From Selaginella moellendorffii (lineage: Eukaryota > Streptophyta > Lycopodiopsida > Selaginellales > Selaginellaceae): a stretch of DNA of 64,000 bases. The notes beneath the pieces are model-generated. The model was not told the origin of the DNA. It made no database searches and saw nothing but the letters and a program-made list of their open reading frames with translations. Position 1 is the stretch's first letter. The number at the start of each line of letters is the position of its first letter. The position numbers and the translations under genes were made by a program. Below are positions 22,305-35,420 of this stretch, piece by piece. The stretch covers positions 513,616 to 577,615 of the forward strand of contig NW_003314286.1 in NCBI RefSeq assembly GCF_000143415.4, written 5' to 3'.

Positions 22305-23826
22305 ATGCCACCACCAACATGGGTACCCAGAACATGCCTCACTGCAGCGACCACTAGAGGAAGAAAGCTACACCAGCAAATTTTTGAAGAAATTAAAGAT
22401 CTTTCAACGAGACCTCCTAGCGCTCTATCCGAAGGAGAAGAAGACCTTTGCAACCAACCCCAACATCAGCACCGAACTCTTCACCGGCCAGCACCGAGGA
22501 ACCGACAGCAAGCCCGAGCATCTCCTCCGAGATCTTCTCCAACCAGCAATCTGAGAGCCCAACTCCGAATTTGAGCAGAAGAACACCGACTGCAAGCCAG
22601 AGAACTCGCCGGCAGAGCCTCCGAACTCTTCTCTGACAACAGCTCTACTTTACCAACCAGACAGAAGAACAACAAGAATTCCGGCAACAGATCTTCCTGA
22701 CCAACGCTTCTTCCACACATCAGCCGCACGTTCTCCTACGACAAGCCTCCGACACTCTATCCCGGCATTGGCCAAGTCACCGAAGGAAAGCTCCCGAACG
22801 CATCGACAATCTTCCGACAGACTCTCCGACTGAGCGCCCAAACCAGCACCAAGGACATCATCCAACGACGACACAACGCTAATCTCCACGTTGCCAAGAC
22901 TCTGTTCGACCACGCCATCGAGTACGCCGGCCTAGAGACCATTGACGACGAAATTGGGTCTGATCACCCCAACCAGTCCGACTATCCGAAACTCTTCATC
23001 GAGCTTCATCTCGGCACCGACACCTGGAAGACCAGCCTGCACTCAGCACCTCATCTCGACAAATCGATTGGAGACTCCACCGACAAGCCCAAGCCGAAGA
23101 AAGAAACGAAGAAGAAACTCCTGGAGTACAACTGCTACCCACTTCCGGACGAGTTTTCCTCTGAGCGCCCAAACACCAGCCCAGACGACATCCCGACAAC
23201 TTCTTCGACTGACCTGCATGACCGCTCTCCAATCACTGCTACACTGAATCAGTCAACTCCCCGATGAGCTCCAAGAAATCATCCGGCAGAAGATTCGCGA
23301 CCTTCTTCCGGCACACACTTTGTTCAATTGACTGACGGCATCCTCCTACTAGCGACCACTTTTTGGATCAGCATCGAGTTCGTCTGTCAGCAAGAGTTTG
23401 ACGACCGACACCTCGACCAGCCACTCTACCCAACTCGGATCTACACCAGCATACCAGCTAAACATCTCTGACACATCTTCCGCCGACACATCTTTCACCA
23501 CATCTTTCATCTTTGCATAGTAACCCTTAGAAGATTATACAATAACTACTACCGAAGACTAGCTTCGAAGCTACAGGCCCGAAGATATTTCCGGAGCCTT
23601 GAGATTATCGTCGACACCGATTCGACATTCAGCCAGATACCCGACAACATCACCGACAACCAAGTCAAGAGTTTGATGAAGACCTTCATCCCCGAGATAC
23701 CAACACCCAAGATAGTTTTAGTGTACAAGAACCCACGGCCGAAGAGAGCCGCATGAACAAGCCGAGGAAAGCAGCCAGCAAACAACAAGAAGACACCGAA
23801 AGACTTTAACGACACCTCCAGCGAGA
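22305..23826 (+). pseudogene. Retrotransposon first ORF, N-terminal part, degenerate
   Basis: Frame 3 from the ATG at 22305 (MPPPTWVPRTCLTAATTRGR) runs to about 23826 with several TGA stops but protein-like sequence throughout, for example HVAKTLFDHAIEYAGLETID and LLEYNCYPLPDEF. A frame change is needed to enter the gag frame at 23828. I do not recognise a domain. It may be an N-terminal extension of Gag or a separate leader ORF. Confidence 0.4.
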
Positions 23827-23827
23827 G

Positions 23828-25645
23828 TTGAAGAGACTAGAGAAAGAGAGAAAAGAAAAAGCCACCCAGTGGTCCCACTTTGTACAAGTTTCTGAAAGAG
23901 AAAGGTACATTACTGATGAATTGTTTCCCAAAATTGCAGCCGGCGAAGATGCCGGAAGGATTTTAGAAGGCTACCAGAATTTTAGGACACCGCCTGCTTT
24001 TCCGACTACAGCACCGGAGAACCCGCCAGAGACCCAGCCAGAAGTTCAGCACACTCCCCAGCACAGCTTCCACAACCCACTCTTCCGAGGACAGACCGAC
24101 CCAAGAACTTATTTCTCCTGGACTGTACCGACAGCTTCACCAGCAGTCCTCGGCACACTGTTTTCGACACCAGTATCAGCTTCTACCTCGACCACACCGT
24201 TCGCCTCCGTACCGGACTTCTACAACTTCCAGCAACAACCAGACTCCCCGAAGCTCAACTCAGTCGAATACGGCCTCCGACCGATATACATTGTCGACTC
24301 AGATGATCGACCAGCATATCACCAGCAATACGAGTTTGGCCAATCCTCCGAATACACACTTGACCAACTTTTCGACTAGGCATTCAGCAGACCCCACCAA
24401 CAACCAGAACCAGACATCGATCTTCAGCAACCGGACTTACAGGTAATACTCCGACAATCCTCTCCGGAGACCTTGCTGAAGCCTCCCAGAGAACCTCTGC
24501 CACCATCAACATCAACACTGCCACCACAGAACACTCCACCAACTGCTCCATCAAATGTCCCGCCAAACGCTCCACCGAACACTCTGCCACACAGTCTACC
24601 AGACATTCCCCCAGACATCGTCACCATGACAATGGTACTCCCCAACACGGTCATCGGCAAGCTTGTCACCTACCCACAATTCAAAGGGAAGAAGACCGAA
24701 GACCCAGAAAAGCACGTCATTCGCTTCAAGGAGGCCGCCCGAGTCAACGGCCAGCAAGACAACCTCGCATTCCTCTTCGGCTGCACCCTCAAAGGACGTG
24801 CCGGAGAATGGCTCCAGACGACCGACCCAAAACTCACCTTCGACGAGCTCACCAAAGCCTTCACCGACCACTTCAAGTCAGCACTCAGCCAGTCAGAGAA
24901 GCTTCAGAAGATACAGAACATCAAGATGCGTACTGGCGAAACTCTCGAAGAATACACCGAACGCTTCACCAAACACGCCAACCGCTGCAAGAGCTCTTCT
25001 ACTGACATACTTTTATACCAGTGGTACATGCAGGGACTAGCTTCACACTTGAAGAAAGCCGCCACCAAAATCGACACCAGCGATTACAAGACTCTTTCCA
25101 AAGACTTGAAAGAAGTTCAAATCCGCCGACAAACTGCCAGAGTTGATGAACCGGAAGACTTCGACTCCGAGGAAGATGAGGACAACCTCCTCGACAGCCT
25201 CACTGGCAAGTCCAAGGACAAAGTCGGCATCCGAAAGATCCAGAAGCTCCTCACCAAATTCACTGCATCCGGCGACAAATCCGACGTCCGAACCGGCGTC
25301 TGGTGCACAAAATGCAAGAATGAAGGACACTCAGCCACTGACTGCAAACTCCAGATCGTCAAGTGCCAAATCTGCGGGAAAGACAACCATGACGCCAAGA
25401 CATGCAGATTCCGCAGCCAACCTAAAGTCCAACAAATCTCCAACTTCCCCCGGAGACCTCCCCGACAGCCTGAGTATACGACCCAATATCTGGCCGCACC
25501 TCCGAACAACTGGCGACCGCCCCGGAACAACTACCTGCCGCGACAATGGAACACACCACCGAGATTCAACAACAACCACAACAACCGACCCTACTTCAAT
25601 GACCGATACCGACAACCTGACAACCGGCCATACCAACAATACTGA
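23828..25645 (+). pseudogene. gag: Gag (capsid and nucleocapsid), one in-frame TAG
   Basis: The frame is continuous apart from a TAG at 24377-24379. It starts with a charged coiled-coil-like segment (KRLEKERKEKATQW), continues through a Pro-rich stretch, then the capsid domain (VTYPQFKGKKTEDPEKHVIR...EEYTERFTKHANRC). Two zinc knuckles follow, CTKCKNEGHSATDC and CQICGKDNHDAKTC, and a Tyr/Gln/Asn-rich tail. The TGA at 25643 is also present in the 62.9-64 kb copy, so it is probably the natural or founder stop. After it the same frame stays open to 25873 and overlaps pol, which lies in the -1 frame, as in Ty3/gypsy frameshifting. Confidence 0.75.
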
Positions 25646-25770
25646 CAAAATCAGATGGACTACAACAACAGCCAAGCCTATCCACGCTACCAGAATCAAG
25701 GGTATCAAGGCTACAACAGATATCAAGGCTATCAAGACCAAAGATATCAAGGCAACTACAACAGCCGCCC

Positions 25771-28700
25771 ATGGCAACCCGAATCCAAGACCAGCCCAGC
25801 CCTCCGAAACTCGGACCGCTCCCGCCCAGACAGCCAGACCAACAGCAACAGCAACCACCGGCAACCAAAGTGATCGAAGCCGACGAACTCCCATTTCCCG
25901 AAGAAGACCTAGAACCCCAAGTTCTGGCAGTCCAGACTCGAGCAGAACTTCGAGCACAGCATCGACAACGACCGGACAAAGACTCAGACACCGAAGATGA
26001 CACGGGCTCAGAGCGCCCGAAACAAACCCCGGAGTGGAGGAAACGCCGACAGCTAGCTGCCAAAGTACAAAAGCACCTTACTCAACAGCCACGCAAACTG
26101 GTCATCCTCGACTCCGAAGACAAAGAACAGCCCGAGTCAAGCACACAGCAACTGAGAAACCAGCCGACAGCTTCACCGGCACAACTCTTGGCCAACTCGA
26201 TTGGAGATACAACTGTCGCCGAAGCCATCCTCACCCAGAACATCCAGATCACTGTCAGCCAGCTTCTGAAGATCGCTCCATATCTCGTCAACCAATTGGT
26301 TAGTCTGACTAACCCTCTGGACACACCTCCAACGGACGCCCCAACACTGAATACCAGCAAGGACACTGTCGACGCCTTTCGAGCTGAGATACAACCCGGA
26401 GACTGCGACAATGAAGTTCCAACCATCGACCTCCGAATCGGCCGACACCAAGTCCGAGGAGCCATGCTTGACGGCGGCTCTGGCGTCAACATCATCGAAG
26501 AGAGTCTCGTCTGACAAATCAACCTCGGTCTAGTTGAGCTAGCACCGTTTAACGTCTGAATGGCCGACCACCGATCAGTCCGACCCCAAGGAATCATCCG
26601 GAACGTCATCACCAATATCAGAGGCATCAGAGTTCCAGTCAACTACGTCATCCTCAATCTTCCGAAGGACTCCAATGGCTACGCAGTCCTCCTCGGACGC
26701 CCGTGGCTCAAACACGCTCGAGCAATGCACAACTGGTCGACCAACCAGATCATCCTCCAAAGCCCGCAAGGTCCAGTAACAGTCTCGACAAACTTGTCAA
26801 AACACCTTCTGACGAACATCCGACTGGTCGACCTCGAAGACTATGACCTCGAAACCAGCCTTGACGACTATGAAGAACAGCAAATACTCTGAGCCTACCC
26901 TGATCTCGAACCGGTCGCCGAAATCGACATCTTCAGAGTAGCACCCGACTTCAGCCGAGAGCGACCCCAGCTTACCGAAGCATTGAAGAACCCGACAACC
27001 AGAGACACCACCATCGCCACTCAGCCAGCTTTCATTGTCGACTCCGACCAGAAAGTCGCCTATGTCCCGACAATACCGACCAACCAACCTCTCGAGAAGA
27101 TCAACCTTGCCACCGACCAGAATCAGCATCACATCATCCTCGCCAAAGACATCTCTGAGAGTTTCCGGAACAAAGGCCTGAGACTCCTCCAGAAGAAAAA
27201 GCACTTATTTGCTTGGAGCTACAAAGACCTGAAAGGAGTCTCGCTGGACTTATGTCTGCTCACCATCACCCTCCTTCCGGATGCCTGGCCGAAGCGACAG
27301 GCACCTTACCAGATGAACCCAAACCTCATGGAGCAAGTCAAGAAGGAGCTTGACAAACTCCTCGAAGTCAAATACATCTACCCGATCCAGAATCCGATCT
27401 GGTTGTCTCCTCTGGTCATTGTGCCGAAGAAAAATGGCAAGCTCCGAATCTGCGTCAACTACAAGCAGCTCAACAACGTCACTGAGAAAGATATCTTCCT
27501 GATACCCTTTACCGACAAAGTTCTCGACACAGTCGCCGGACACGAAATGTACTCCTTCCTCGACGGATTGTTCGGCTACAACCAGATCACCATCACCCCC
27601 AAAGACCAGCACAAGACAGCGTTCATCAGCCCATGGGGAGCATACGCCTACCGAAGAATGCCTTTCGGCCTCTGCAATGCACCCTTCACTTTCCAGCGAC
27701 TCGTCACCAACACCTTCCGAGACTACCTCACCGACTTCATGCGAGTCTTCATGGATGACTTCAGTGTCTTCAGCTCCAAAGACCGCCATCTCGAGTGCCT
27801 CGAGAAATGCCTCGAGAAGTGCGAAGAAAACAACATCGCCCTCAACCCTGAGAAATGCGCCTTCTTCGTCAAGTCCAGAGTACTTCTCGGCCACATTGTC
27901 TGCAAACACGGTATACTCATCGACAAGGACAAAGTCAAAGTCATATTTCAGCTCGACCCGCCAAAGAACCAGAAGGCCCTCCGAAGATTTCTCGGCAAGA
28001 TCAGATACCACCGAAGATTCATCCACAAGTACGCCGACATTGCCAAACCTCTCACCGACAGCCTCCGGCTCGACGCCCAGTGGATCTGGTCGGACACTCA
28101 GCAGACAGCATTTGACAACCTCAAGCTCAAGCTCACTACCGCACCAATACTTGCCAAACTAGACTGGACCAAAGAGTTCCATATCCACGTCGACACCTCT
28201 GACATCGGCACCGGCACAGTGCTTAGCCAAGCCCAGAGGGACAACCGAGACCAGCCGATCTACTACGCAAGCAGACTACTCACCTTGACCGAACGCAACT
28301 ACACCACCACCGAGAAAGAAGCCCTTGGCATGGTTTATGCCCTCCAGAAGTTTCGGCACTACATTCTTTCGAGCAAAGTCGTCATTTTCATTGACCACAA
28401 GGCCCTCCTTTACCTCATCAACAAGCCCATACTCTCCGGCCAAATTTCCAGATGGTTCCTTCTACTCCAAGAGTACAACTTCGAAATCGTCCACAAGCCC
28501 GCCTGACAGCATGAACAGGCCGACTTCCTCAGCCGCATCACCACCAGAGAATCGCCCAATCGACTCGCCGACGATTTGCCCAACTCCAACATTTTCCGAA
28601 TTTCAGTACCAGCAACATGGCTCGACGACATCTTCGCCTACCTCAGCTCAGCAAAAGTCCCAGCTCAGCATACAACACCAAACCAGAGAAAGACTTTTGT

Positions 28701-30315
28701 CTCGAAAACCCGCCGGTACTCCATCATCGGCGGCAGCCTCTACAAACTCGACATCGACAACATACTTCGAAGATGCATCAAAGTTCCAGAGACCCTCCAG
28801 ATTATAAACAAAGCACATTCTGGACTGTCTGGCGGCCACTTCACCTCCGACACGACCGTCCGGAAGATTCTCCAGTCAGGACTCTGGTGGCCGACAATCT
28901 GGTGAGACACCGAAGACTTCTGCCGGAAATGTGACACCTGCCAGAGGAATCGACTTCCGCCGAAAACTCAGAGTCAACCGCTCAACCCAACCGTCCCAGT
29001 CGCGCCTTTCCAGAGATGGGAACTCGACTTCGTTGGACCCCAAATCACCACAGCCCGGAAGAACCAGTACATCATTGTCGCCACCGACTAGGCCACCAAA
29101 TGGGCCGAAGCAGCTCCACTCAAGCAAGCAACCGCCAAGGCAACAGCCAAGTTCATCTACGAGAACATCATCACCCGCTTTGGAACACCACTCGAACTCG
29201 TCACCGACCGCGGCAGCCACTTCATCAACGAAACCATCACACACCTTACCGAAGAGTTCCAGATCCGACACAAGACATCAACGCCCTACTACCTGCAAGG
29301 CGACGGCCAAGCTGAAGCCACCAACAAGAACCCTCAAGACAATCTCAAGAAAGTCATCAGCGATTCCGGCAAAGATTGGGACGAGAAACTCGGAGACGTT
29401 CTCTGGGCCTACCGGACAGCATACAAGATCACCACCGACGTGACACCGTTCAAGCTCGCCTTCGGAATAGAAGCCATAACACCAATCAAGTTCATCATTC
29501 CCAGCATGCGTGTCGCGGTGAAGTACGACCTAGATCCCCGGCACATCTTCCAGCAACGACTGCTCGAACTCGAGAAACTTGACAAGCTCCGCTTCACCAC
29601 CTTGTGGACCCTCCACACCATCCAGAAGCAAAGAAAAGCCCGGCACGACCGAAGACTCGCTCAAAACAAGCCTCCAAAGTACTCTCCCAGCGATCATGTA
29701 CTCTGGTATCGAGGACCAATCACTCAGCTCGGCAACAAGCTCAAAACCAAGTGGCAAGGACCTTTCATCATCACCGAACTCTACCCCAACTCGACAGCGA
29801 AAGTCACCACCCTTGCTGGAGACTTCACCGAAACTGTCAACCTCAACAAGCTCCGACCATACTACATCAACCTCTGCAACATCCAGACCACCTTTCAGCA
29901 ACACTTCCGACCGCAACTCGTTACCGGAAAAAAGAGATTCCCCGAACACTCTCCCGGCCACTCGAACCGAACACTCGACACCAGCCGTCCGTACCGAGAA
30001 GCAACACTAGATGATACCACAATGAGCATCATCGACAATCAGCAAGCCTCATGGCATCAACAACGGCCAACACGCTACTCAGAAACCATCACCGGCAACT
30101 TCTCCTGGACAACCCTCCAGTCGCCACTCTCAACTCGGCACAAAACGCTAAGTCCCAAGCTACCATCCGATCAACTCCACGAGATACTGTCCAACAACGC
30201 TCAATCTCAGCCACCAGATCATCATCTCCACAACATATCACAGCCCTCAGATCTTGGCACGCAATCGCCACCGTTCAAACTAAACCCCACCAAGTTTCAC
30301 GGGACACAAACCTAA
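25771..30315 (+). pseudogene. pol: Pol: protease, reverse transcriptase, RNase H, integrase; several stops
   Basis: All parts lie in one frame. Protease: LDGGSGVNII (about 26468). Reverse transcriptase: WLSPLVIVPKKNGKLRICV..., FMDDF near 27752. RNase H: HVDTSDIGTGTVLSQ and a later DHKALLYL. Integrase: zinc-binding HSGLSGGH...CRKCDTC, then FVGP, TDRGSHF and QGDGQAE as the DDE core. Stops: TGA at 26512, about 26557, 26890, 28504 and 28903, and TAG at 29089. The TGAs at 28504 and 28903 are CGA in the inverted copy. The TAG after IIVATD is present in both copies. Confidence 0.85.
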
Positions 30316-30412
30316 GTCGCCAACAGCAGCTCGCCAGCACCCTTTCCAGCGCGCCACCAGCTCCAGCAAAGATGCCATCCCCCCAAGACGCCTCAGGTAT
30401 GTCCGCCACAGC

Positions 30413-30997
30413 TTGCCCAAGCTTCCGACCAAGGCAGTCACGGCATGGCTGGTCGAGCAGGGGTTCGGCCAGCTCCTCGAGATCTTCAAAACCCCATTCG
30501 ATCACCACCTCGCCTGCAAGCTCGCCAAGAAGTATGACGAGAGCCACAACATGATCTCAGACGACGTCAACACCATCGCCATCACGCCGGCCCTGCTCAT
30601 CAAAGTTTTCAAGGTCCCTCGAAAAGGACTCGACAAGTTCCCCAAAGAGGTTCCCAACGTCATCCTCAAGCCAGGTGCATCCCCAAGCACAGAAGGGCCC
30701 AACTGGGAGGATGTGCTCTCTGAACACCAGGAGAAGCTGCGTGCCCTGCTCCTCCTCTACGACCTCCGGCCCACTGACAAATCTATCAGCAAGTTTACCA
30801 CCCAAGCCTATCACGCCATGGACCGAGAAGAGCGAGTCAACGTCGCCAGCCAGCTGAACACTATGCTGACGAAGCAACTGAAGAAAATCAACGAGAAACC
30901 TACATGAGGCCAAACCATCTCCACGGTGATCGTCCCGATGCTCATTGCTTTGCACGCCGCCCACCCCGGACAAGCAGCCCTGGTCTACCAGCTCCTC
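30413..30997 (+). pseudogene. Retrotransposon third ORF, truncated
   Basis: Starts MPKLPTKAVTAWLVEQGFGQ about 100 bp after pol and stops at a TGA at 30905. The inverted copy continues further. Contains ITPALLIKVFKVPRKGLD, a pattern like additional ORFs of plant gypsy elements, but no confident domain. Helical, no membrane segment seen, so it is not a typical envelope protein. Confidence 0.55.
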
Positions 30998-32786
30998 TGC
31001 TGGCCAGTGGGGTTGTTGTTGGTGCGAGAGCTGGCGGCCGTTGTCTTGATGCTCTGGATGTCGCCCTGGAGGTGGTGAATGGTGTTGTGGAGGTTGCCGA
31101 TCTCCGCGACGAGCGGCTCGTAGAACTCGGCGCGGACTGCGTTCCTGGTGTTGATGAAGGCGCCGTCGCGGGAGAGGTGCTGGGCGATGTCCTGAGCCTG
31201 GGGAACGTGGCCTTGGATGGCCTGGCTGATGTCATGACTGGTGCGGCACTCCAAAGCCTCGAAGAGCTTGTGATGGAGGTATCCGGGATCTTGCATCTTG
31301 TCTTCGTGTTCTTGGCAGATTTTGTGGTCGGAGGAGGCTCTGTCTTTGCATACCTGGGACTGGAGTGGAGGCATGGTGGATTGTTGGTGCGGCTGAGATG
31401 CTTGGGCTGGTGGAGAAGGCGCTGAAGGCGAGCCGTAGGGCGCTGAAACCAAGTCGGGAGCTGGGTTCTTGATGGGGTCGGCCGGCATGATTTGGGGCGT
31501 TGATTGCTGCTGAGGTGGCTGATGCTGAGCGGATGCAGATGGACTGCGCTGATCTGTTGAGTTGGTTAAGATCTGACGGTGCTGAGTTGGCACGAGTTTA
31601 ATTATGGTCGTTGAAGATGGACGGTCGAGATGAGGCACTGTAATATTTGATGAAGAGCTCAGATTTTTGCTGAAGTTCAACGGGGCATCTGCTGTGGTGT
31701 TGAGAGTCGGAGGTGCTGCTGGTGGATGGAGAGGTTTGACGTTGCCGGAGTTGACGTGCCTGCTGGAGACCTTGCTGTTGCTGGCGGTGATATTGTCTGG
31801 GTGATGGGAATCGTTGTTGTCGTGGTGCTGGTCGCCAGTGAAAGCTTCTGAGTTGTTGAAGATTGGTGTTGGAGAAGGTGAACGAGCTTGGGGTCGGCTT
31901 GGGGGTGATTGATGCTGGTGCTGGCGGGGTCTGTGGTGTTCGTGGTGTCCCCGTCGGTGAGGACGACATACTCCGTGCTGCAGCGGTAGTTCTTACGTTG
32001 AGGAGTTTGACGAAGCTTGTGGCGGCGAGGTGGTGGAGATTCTTCGTCGGAGGAGGTGTCTTCGCTGCTGGTCTTGCTGGGGGTGGGGCTGGGTGGCGGA
32101 TTATGCTTCGAGGAGGAGGTTTGGGCTTTCTTCTTGTGCGGTGGTGAGGGCAGGGTCTCGGTCGATGCTGAGTCTTCGTCCTCAGCCTGGCTGTTTTCAG
32201 TCGAGGAGCTGGTAGACCAGGGCTGCTTGTCGGGGTGGGCGGCGTGCAAAGCAATGAGCATCGGGACGATCACGGTGGAGATGGTTTGGCCTATTGTAGG
32301 TTTCTCGTTGATTTTCTTCAGTTGCTTCACCAGCATAGTGTTCAGGTAGCTGGCGACGTTGACTTGCTCTCCTCGGTCCATGGCGTGATAGGCTTGGGTG
32401 GTAAGCTTGCTGATAGATTTGTCAGTGGGGCGGAGGTCGTAGAGGAGGAGCAGGGCGCACAGCTTCTCCTGGTGTTCAGAGAGAACATCCTCCCACTTGG
32501 GCCCTTCTGTGGTTGGGGATGCACCTGGCTTGAGGATGACCTTGGGAACCTCTTTGGGGAACTTGTCAAGTCCTTTTCGAGGGACCTTGAAAAATTTGCT
32601 GAGCAGGGCCGGTGTGATGGCGATGGTGTTGACGTCATCCGAGATCGTGTTGCGGCTCTTGTCATACTTCTTGGCGAGCTTGTGGGCGAGGTGGTGATTG
32701 AATGGGGTTTCGAAGATCTTGAGGAGCTGGCCGAACCCCTGCTCGACCAGCCATGCCGTGACTGCCTTGGTCGGAAGCTTGGGCAA
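30998..32786 (-). CDS. Retrotransposon third ORF, longer copy
   Basis: 369 codons from 32786 to 31677, then open again in another frame from 31680 to 30985 (MNFSKNLSSSSNITVPHLDR...). A one-base shift would join them. The N-terminal ~165 residues are the conserved helical region seen at 30413. The rest is Ser/Thr/Pro/Gln-rich with many TTTTT/SSSS runs, and the second piece ends in a helical region (LFEALECRTSHDISQAIQGH). Function unknown; likely an accessory protein of the element. Confidence 0.5.
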
Positions 32787-32883
32787 GCTGTGGCGGACAT
32801 ACCTGAGGCGTCTTGGGGGGATGGCATCTTTGCTGGAGCTGGTGGCGCGCTGGAAAGGGTGCTGGCGAGCTGCTGTTGGCGAC

Positions 32884-35420
32884 TTAGGTTTGTGTCCCGT
32901 GAAACTTGGTGGGGTTTAGTTTGAACGGTGGCGATTGCGTGCCAAGATCTGAGGGCTGTGATATGTTGTGGAGATGATGATCTGGTGGCTGAGATTGAGC
33001 GTTGTTGGACAGTATCTCGTGGAGTTGATCGGATGGTAGCTTGGGACTTAGCGTTTTGTGCCGAGTTGAGAGTGGCGACTGGAGGGTTGTCCAGGAGAAG
33101 TTGCCGGTGATGGTTTCTGAGTAGCGTGTTGGCCGTTGTTGATGCCATGAGGCTTGCTGATTGTCGATGATGCTCATTGTGGTATCATCTGGTGTTGCTT
33201 CTCGGTACGGACGGCTGGTGTTGAGTGTTCGGTTCGAGTGGCCGGGAGAGTGTTTGGGGAATCTCTCGGTTCCGGTAACGAGTTGCGGTCGGAAGTGTTG
33301 CTGAAAGGTGGTCTGGATGTTGCAGAGGTTGATGTAGTATGGTCGGAGCTTGTTGAGGTTGACAGTTTCGGTGAAGTCTCCGGCGAGGGTGGTGACTTTC
33401 GCTGTCGAGTTGGGGTAGAGTTCGGTGATGATGAAAGGTCCTTGCCACTTGGTTTTGAGCTTGTTGCCGAGCTGAGTGATTGGTCCTCGATACCAGAGTA
33501 CATGATCGCTGGGAGAGTACTTTGGAGGCTTGTTTTGAGCGAGTCTTCGGTCGTGCCGGGCTTTTCTTTGCTTCTGGATGGTGTGGAGGGTCCACAAGGT
33601 GGTGAAGCGGAGCTTGTCAAGTTTCTCGAGTTCGAGCAGTCGTTGCCGGAAGATGTGCCGGGGATCTAGGTCGTACTTCACCGCGACACGCATGCTGGGA
33701 ATGATGAACTCGATTGGTGTTATGGCTTCTATTCCGAAGGCGAGCTTGAACGGTGTCATGTCGGTGGTGATCTTGTATGCTGTCCGGTAGGCCCAGAGAA
33801 CGTCTCCGAGTTTCTCGTCCCAATCTTTGCCGGAATCGCTGATGACTTTCTTGAGAATTGTCTTGAGGGTCTTGTTGGTGGCTTCAGCTTGGCCGTTGCC
33901 TTGCGGGTAGTAGGGCGTTGATGTCTTGTGTCGGATCTGGAACTCTTTGGTAAGGTGTGTGATGGTTTTGTTGATGAAGTGGCTGCCGCGGTCGGTGACG
34001 AGTTCGAGTGGTGTTCCAAAGCAGGTGATGATGTTCTCGTAGATGAACTTGGCTGTTGCCTTGGCGGTTGCTTGCTTGAGTGGAGCTGCTTCGGCCCATT
34101 TGGTGGCCTAGTCGGTGGCGACAATGATGTACTGGTTCTTCCGGGCTGTGGTGATTTGAGGTCCGACGAAGTCGAGTTCCCATCTCTGGAAAGGCGCGAC
34201 CGGGAAGGTTGGGTTGAGCGGTTGACTCTGAGTTTTCGGCAGAAGTCGATTCCTCTGGCAGGTGTCGCATTTCCGGCAGAAGTCTTTGGTATCTCGCCAG
34301 ATTGTCAGCCACCAGAGTCCTGACTGGAGAATCTTCCGGACGGTCGTGTCGGAGGTGAAGTGGCCGCCAGACAGTCCAGAATGTGCTTTGTTTATAATCT
34401 GGAGGGTCTCTGGAACTTTGATGCATCTTCTAAGTATGTTGTCGATGCCGAGTTTGTAGAGGCTGCCGCCGATGATGGAGTACTGGCGGGTTTTCGAGAC
34501 AAAAGTCTTTCTCTGGTTTGGCATTGTATGCTGAGCTGGGACTTTTGCTGAGCTGAGGTAGGCGAAGATGTCGTCGAGCCATGTTGCTGGTACTGAAATT
34601 CGAAAAAGGTTGGAGTCGGGCAAATCGTCGGCGAGTCGATTGGGCGATTCTCTGGTGGTGACGCGGCTGAGGAAGTCGGCCTGTTCATGCTGTCGGCCGG
34701 GCTTGTGGATGATTTCAAAGTTGTACTCTTGGAGTAGAAGGAACCATCTGGAAATTCGGCCGGAGAGTATGGGCTTGTTGATGAGGTAAAGGAGGGCCTT
34801 GTGGTCAACGAAAATGACGACTTTGCTTGAAAGAATGTAGTGCCGAAACTTCTGGAGGGCGTAAACCATGCCAAGGGCTTCTTTCTCGGTGGTGGTGTAG
34901 TTGCGTTCGGTCAAGGTGAGTAGTCTGCTTGCGTAGTAGATCGGCTGGTCTCGGTTGTCCCTCTGGGCTTGGCTAAGCACTGTGCCGGTGCTGATATCAG
35001 AGTTGTCGACGTGGATATGGAACTCTTTGGTCCAGTCTGGTTTGGCAAGTATTGGTGCGGTAGTGAGCTTGAGCTTGAGGTTGTCAAATGCTGTCTGCTG
35101 AGTGTCCGACCAGATCCACTGGGCGTTGAGCCGGAGGCCGTCGGTGAGAGGTTTGGCGATGTCGGCATACTTGTGGATGAATCTTCGGTGGTATCTGATC
35201 TTGCCGAGAAATCTTCGGATGTCCTTCTGGTTCTTTGGCGGGTCGAGCTGAAGTATGACTTCAACTTTGTCCTTGTCGATGAGTATACCGTGTTTGCAGA
35301 CAATGTGGCCGAGAAGTACTCCGGACTTGACAAAGAAGGTGCATTTCTCGGGGTTGAGGGCGATGTTGTTTTCTTCGCACTTCTCGAGGCATTTCTTGAA
35401 GCACTCGAGATGGCAGTCTT
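32884..35420 (-). pseudogene. pol: Pol (RT C-terminus, RNase H, integrase), inverted copy
   Basis: Same protein as the plus-strand pol from about 27779 onward. RNase H reaches KPGRQHEQADFLSR without the stop seen in the plus copy. Integrase keeps HSGLSGGH...CRKCDTC, then meets TAG at 34108, also found in the plus copy. After that the frame stays open to 32884 (MTPFKLAFGIEAITPIEF...). It lacks everything upstream of about the FMDD motif because of the junction at 35420. Confidence 0.8.

Larger units (their letters stand above)
22190..30997 (+). mobile_element. Ty3/gypsy-type LTR retrotransposon, 3'-truncated
   Basis: Gag with two zinc knuckles, protease, reverse transcriptase, RNase H and integrase occur in Ty3/gypsy order, followed by a third ORF. 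ATTTGGCGACCACGGTGGGA near 22193 looks like the LTR edge and primer-binding region, but the tRNA is not identified and no pair of LTRs is visible. The plus copy stops at about 30997, where it joins a minus-strand copy. Several pol stops are TGA where the minus copy has CGA, so it is decaying by C-to-T change. Confidence 0.85.
30998..35420 (-). mobile_element. Inverted second copy of the gypsy element
   Basis: From 32212 to 35420 this is the reverse complement of about 27779-30997, with about 97-98% protein identity over the 291-codon pol end. 30998-32212 is the continuation of the third ORF missing from the plus copy and forms the loop. It ends at 35420 within reverse transcriptase, where element A begins. 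Confidence 0.85.

Noticed and set aside
25117-28026. Long minus-strand ORFs opposite gypsy gag-pol
   Set aside because: Antisense frames kept open by GC-rich codon use; no recognisable domains, whereas the plus strand has clear gag and pol motifs.
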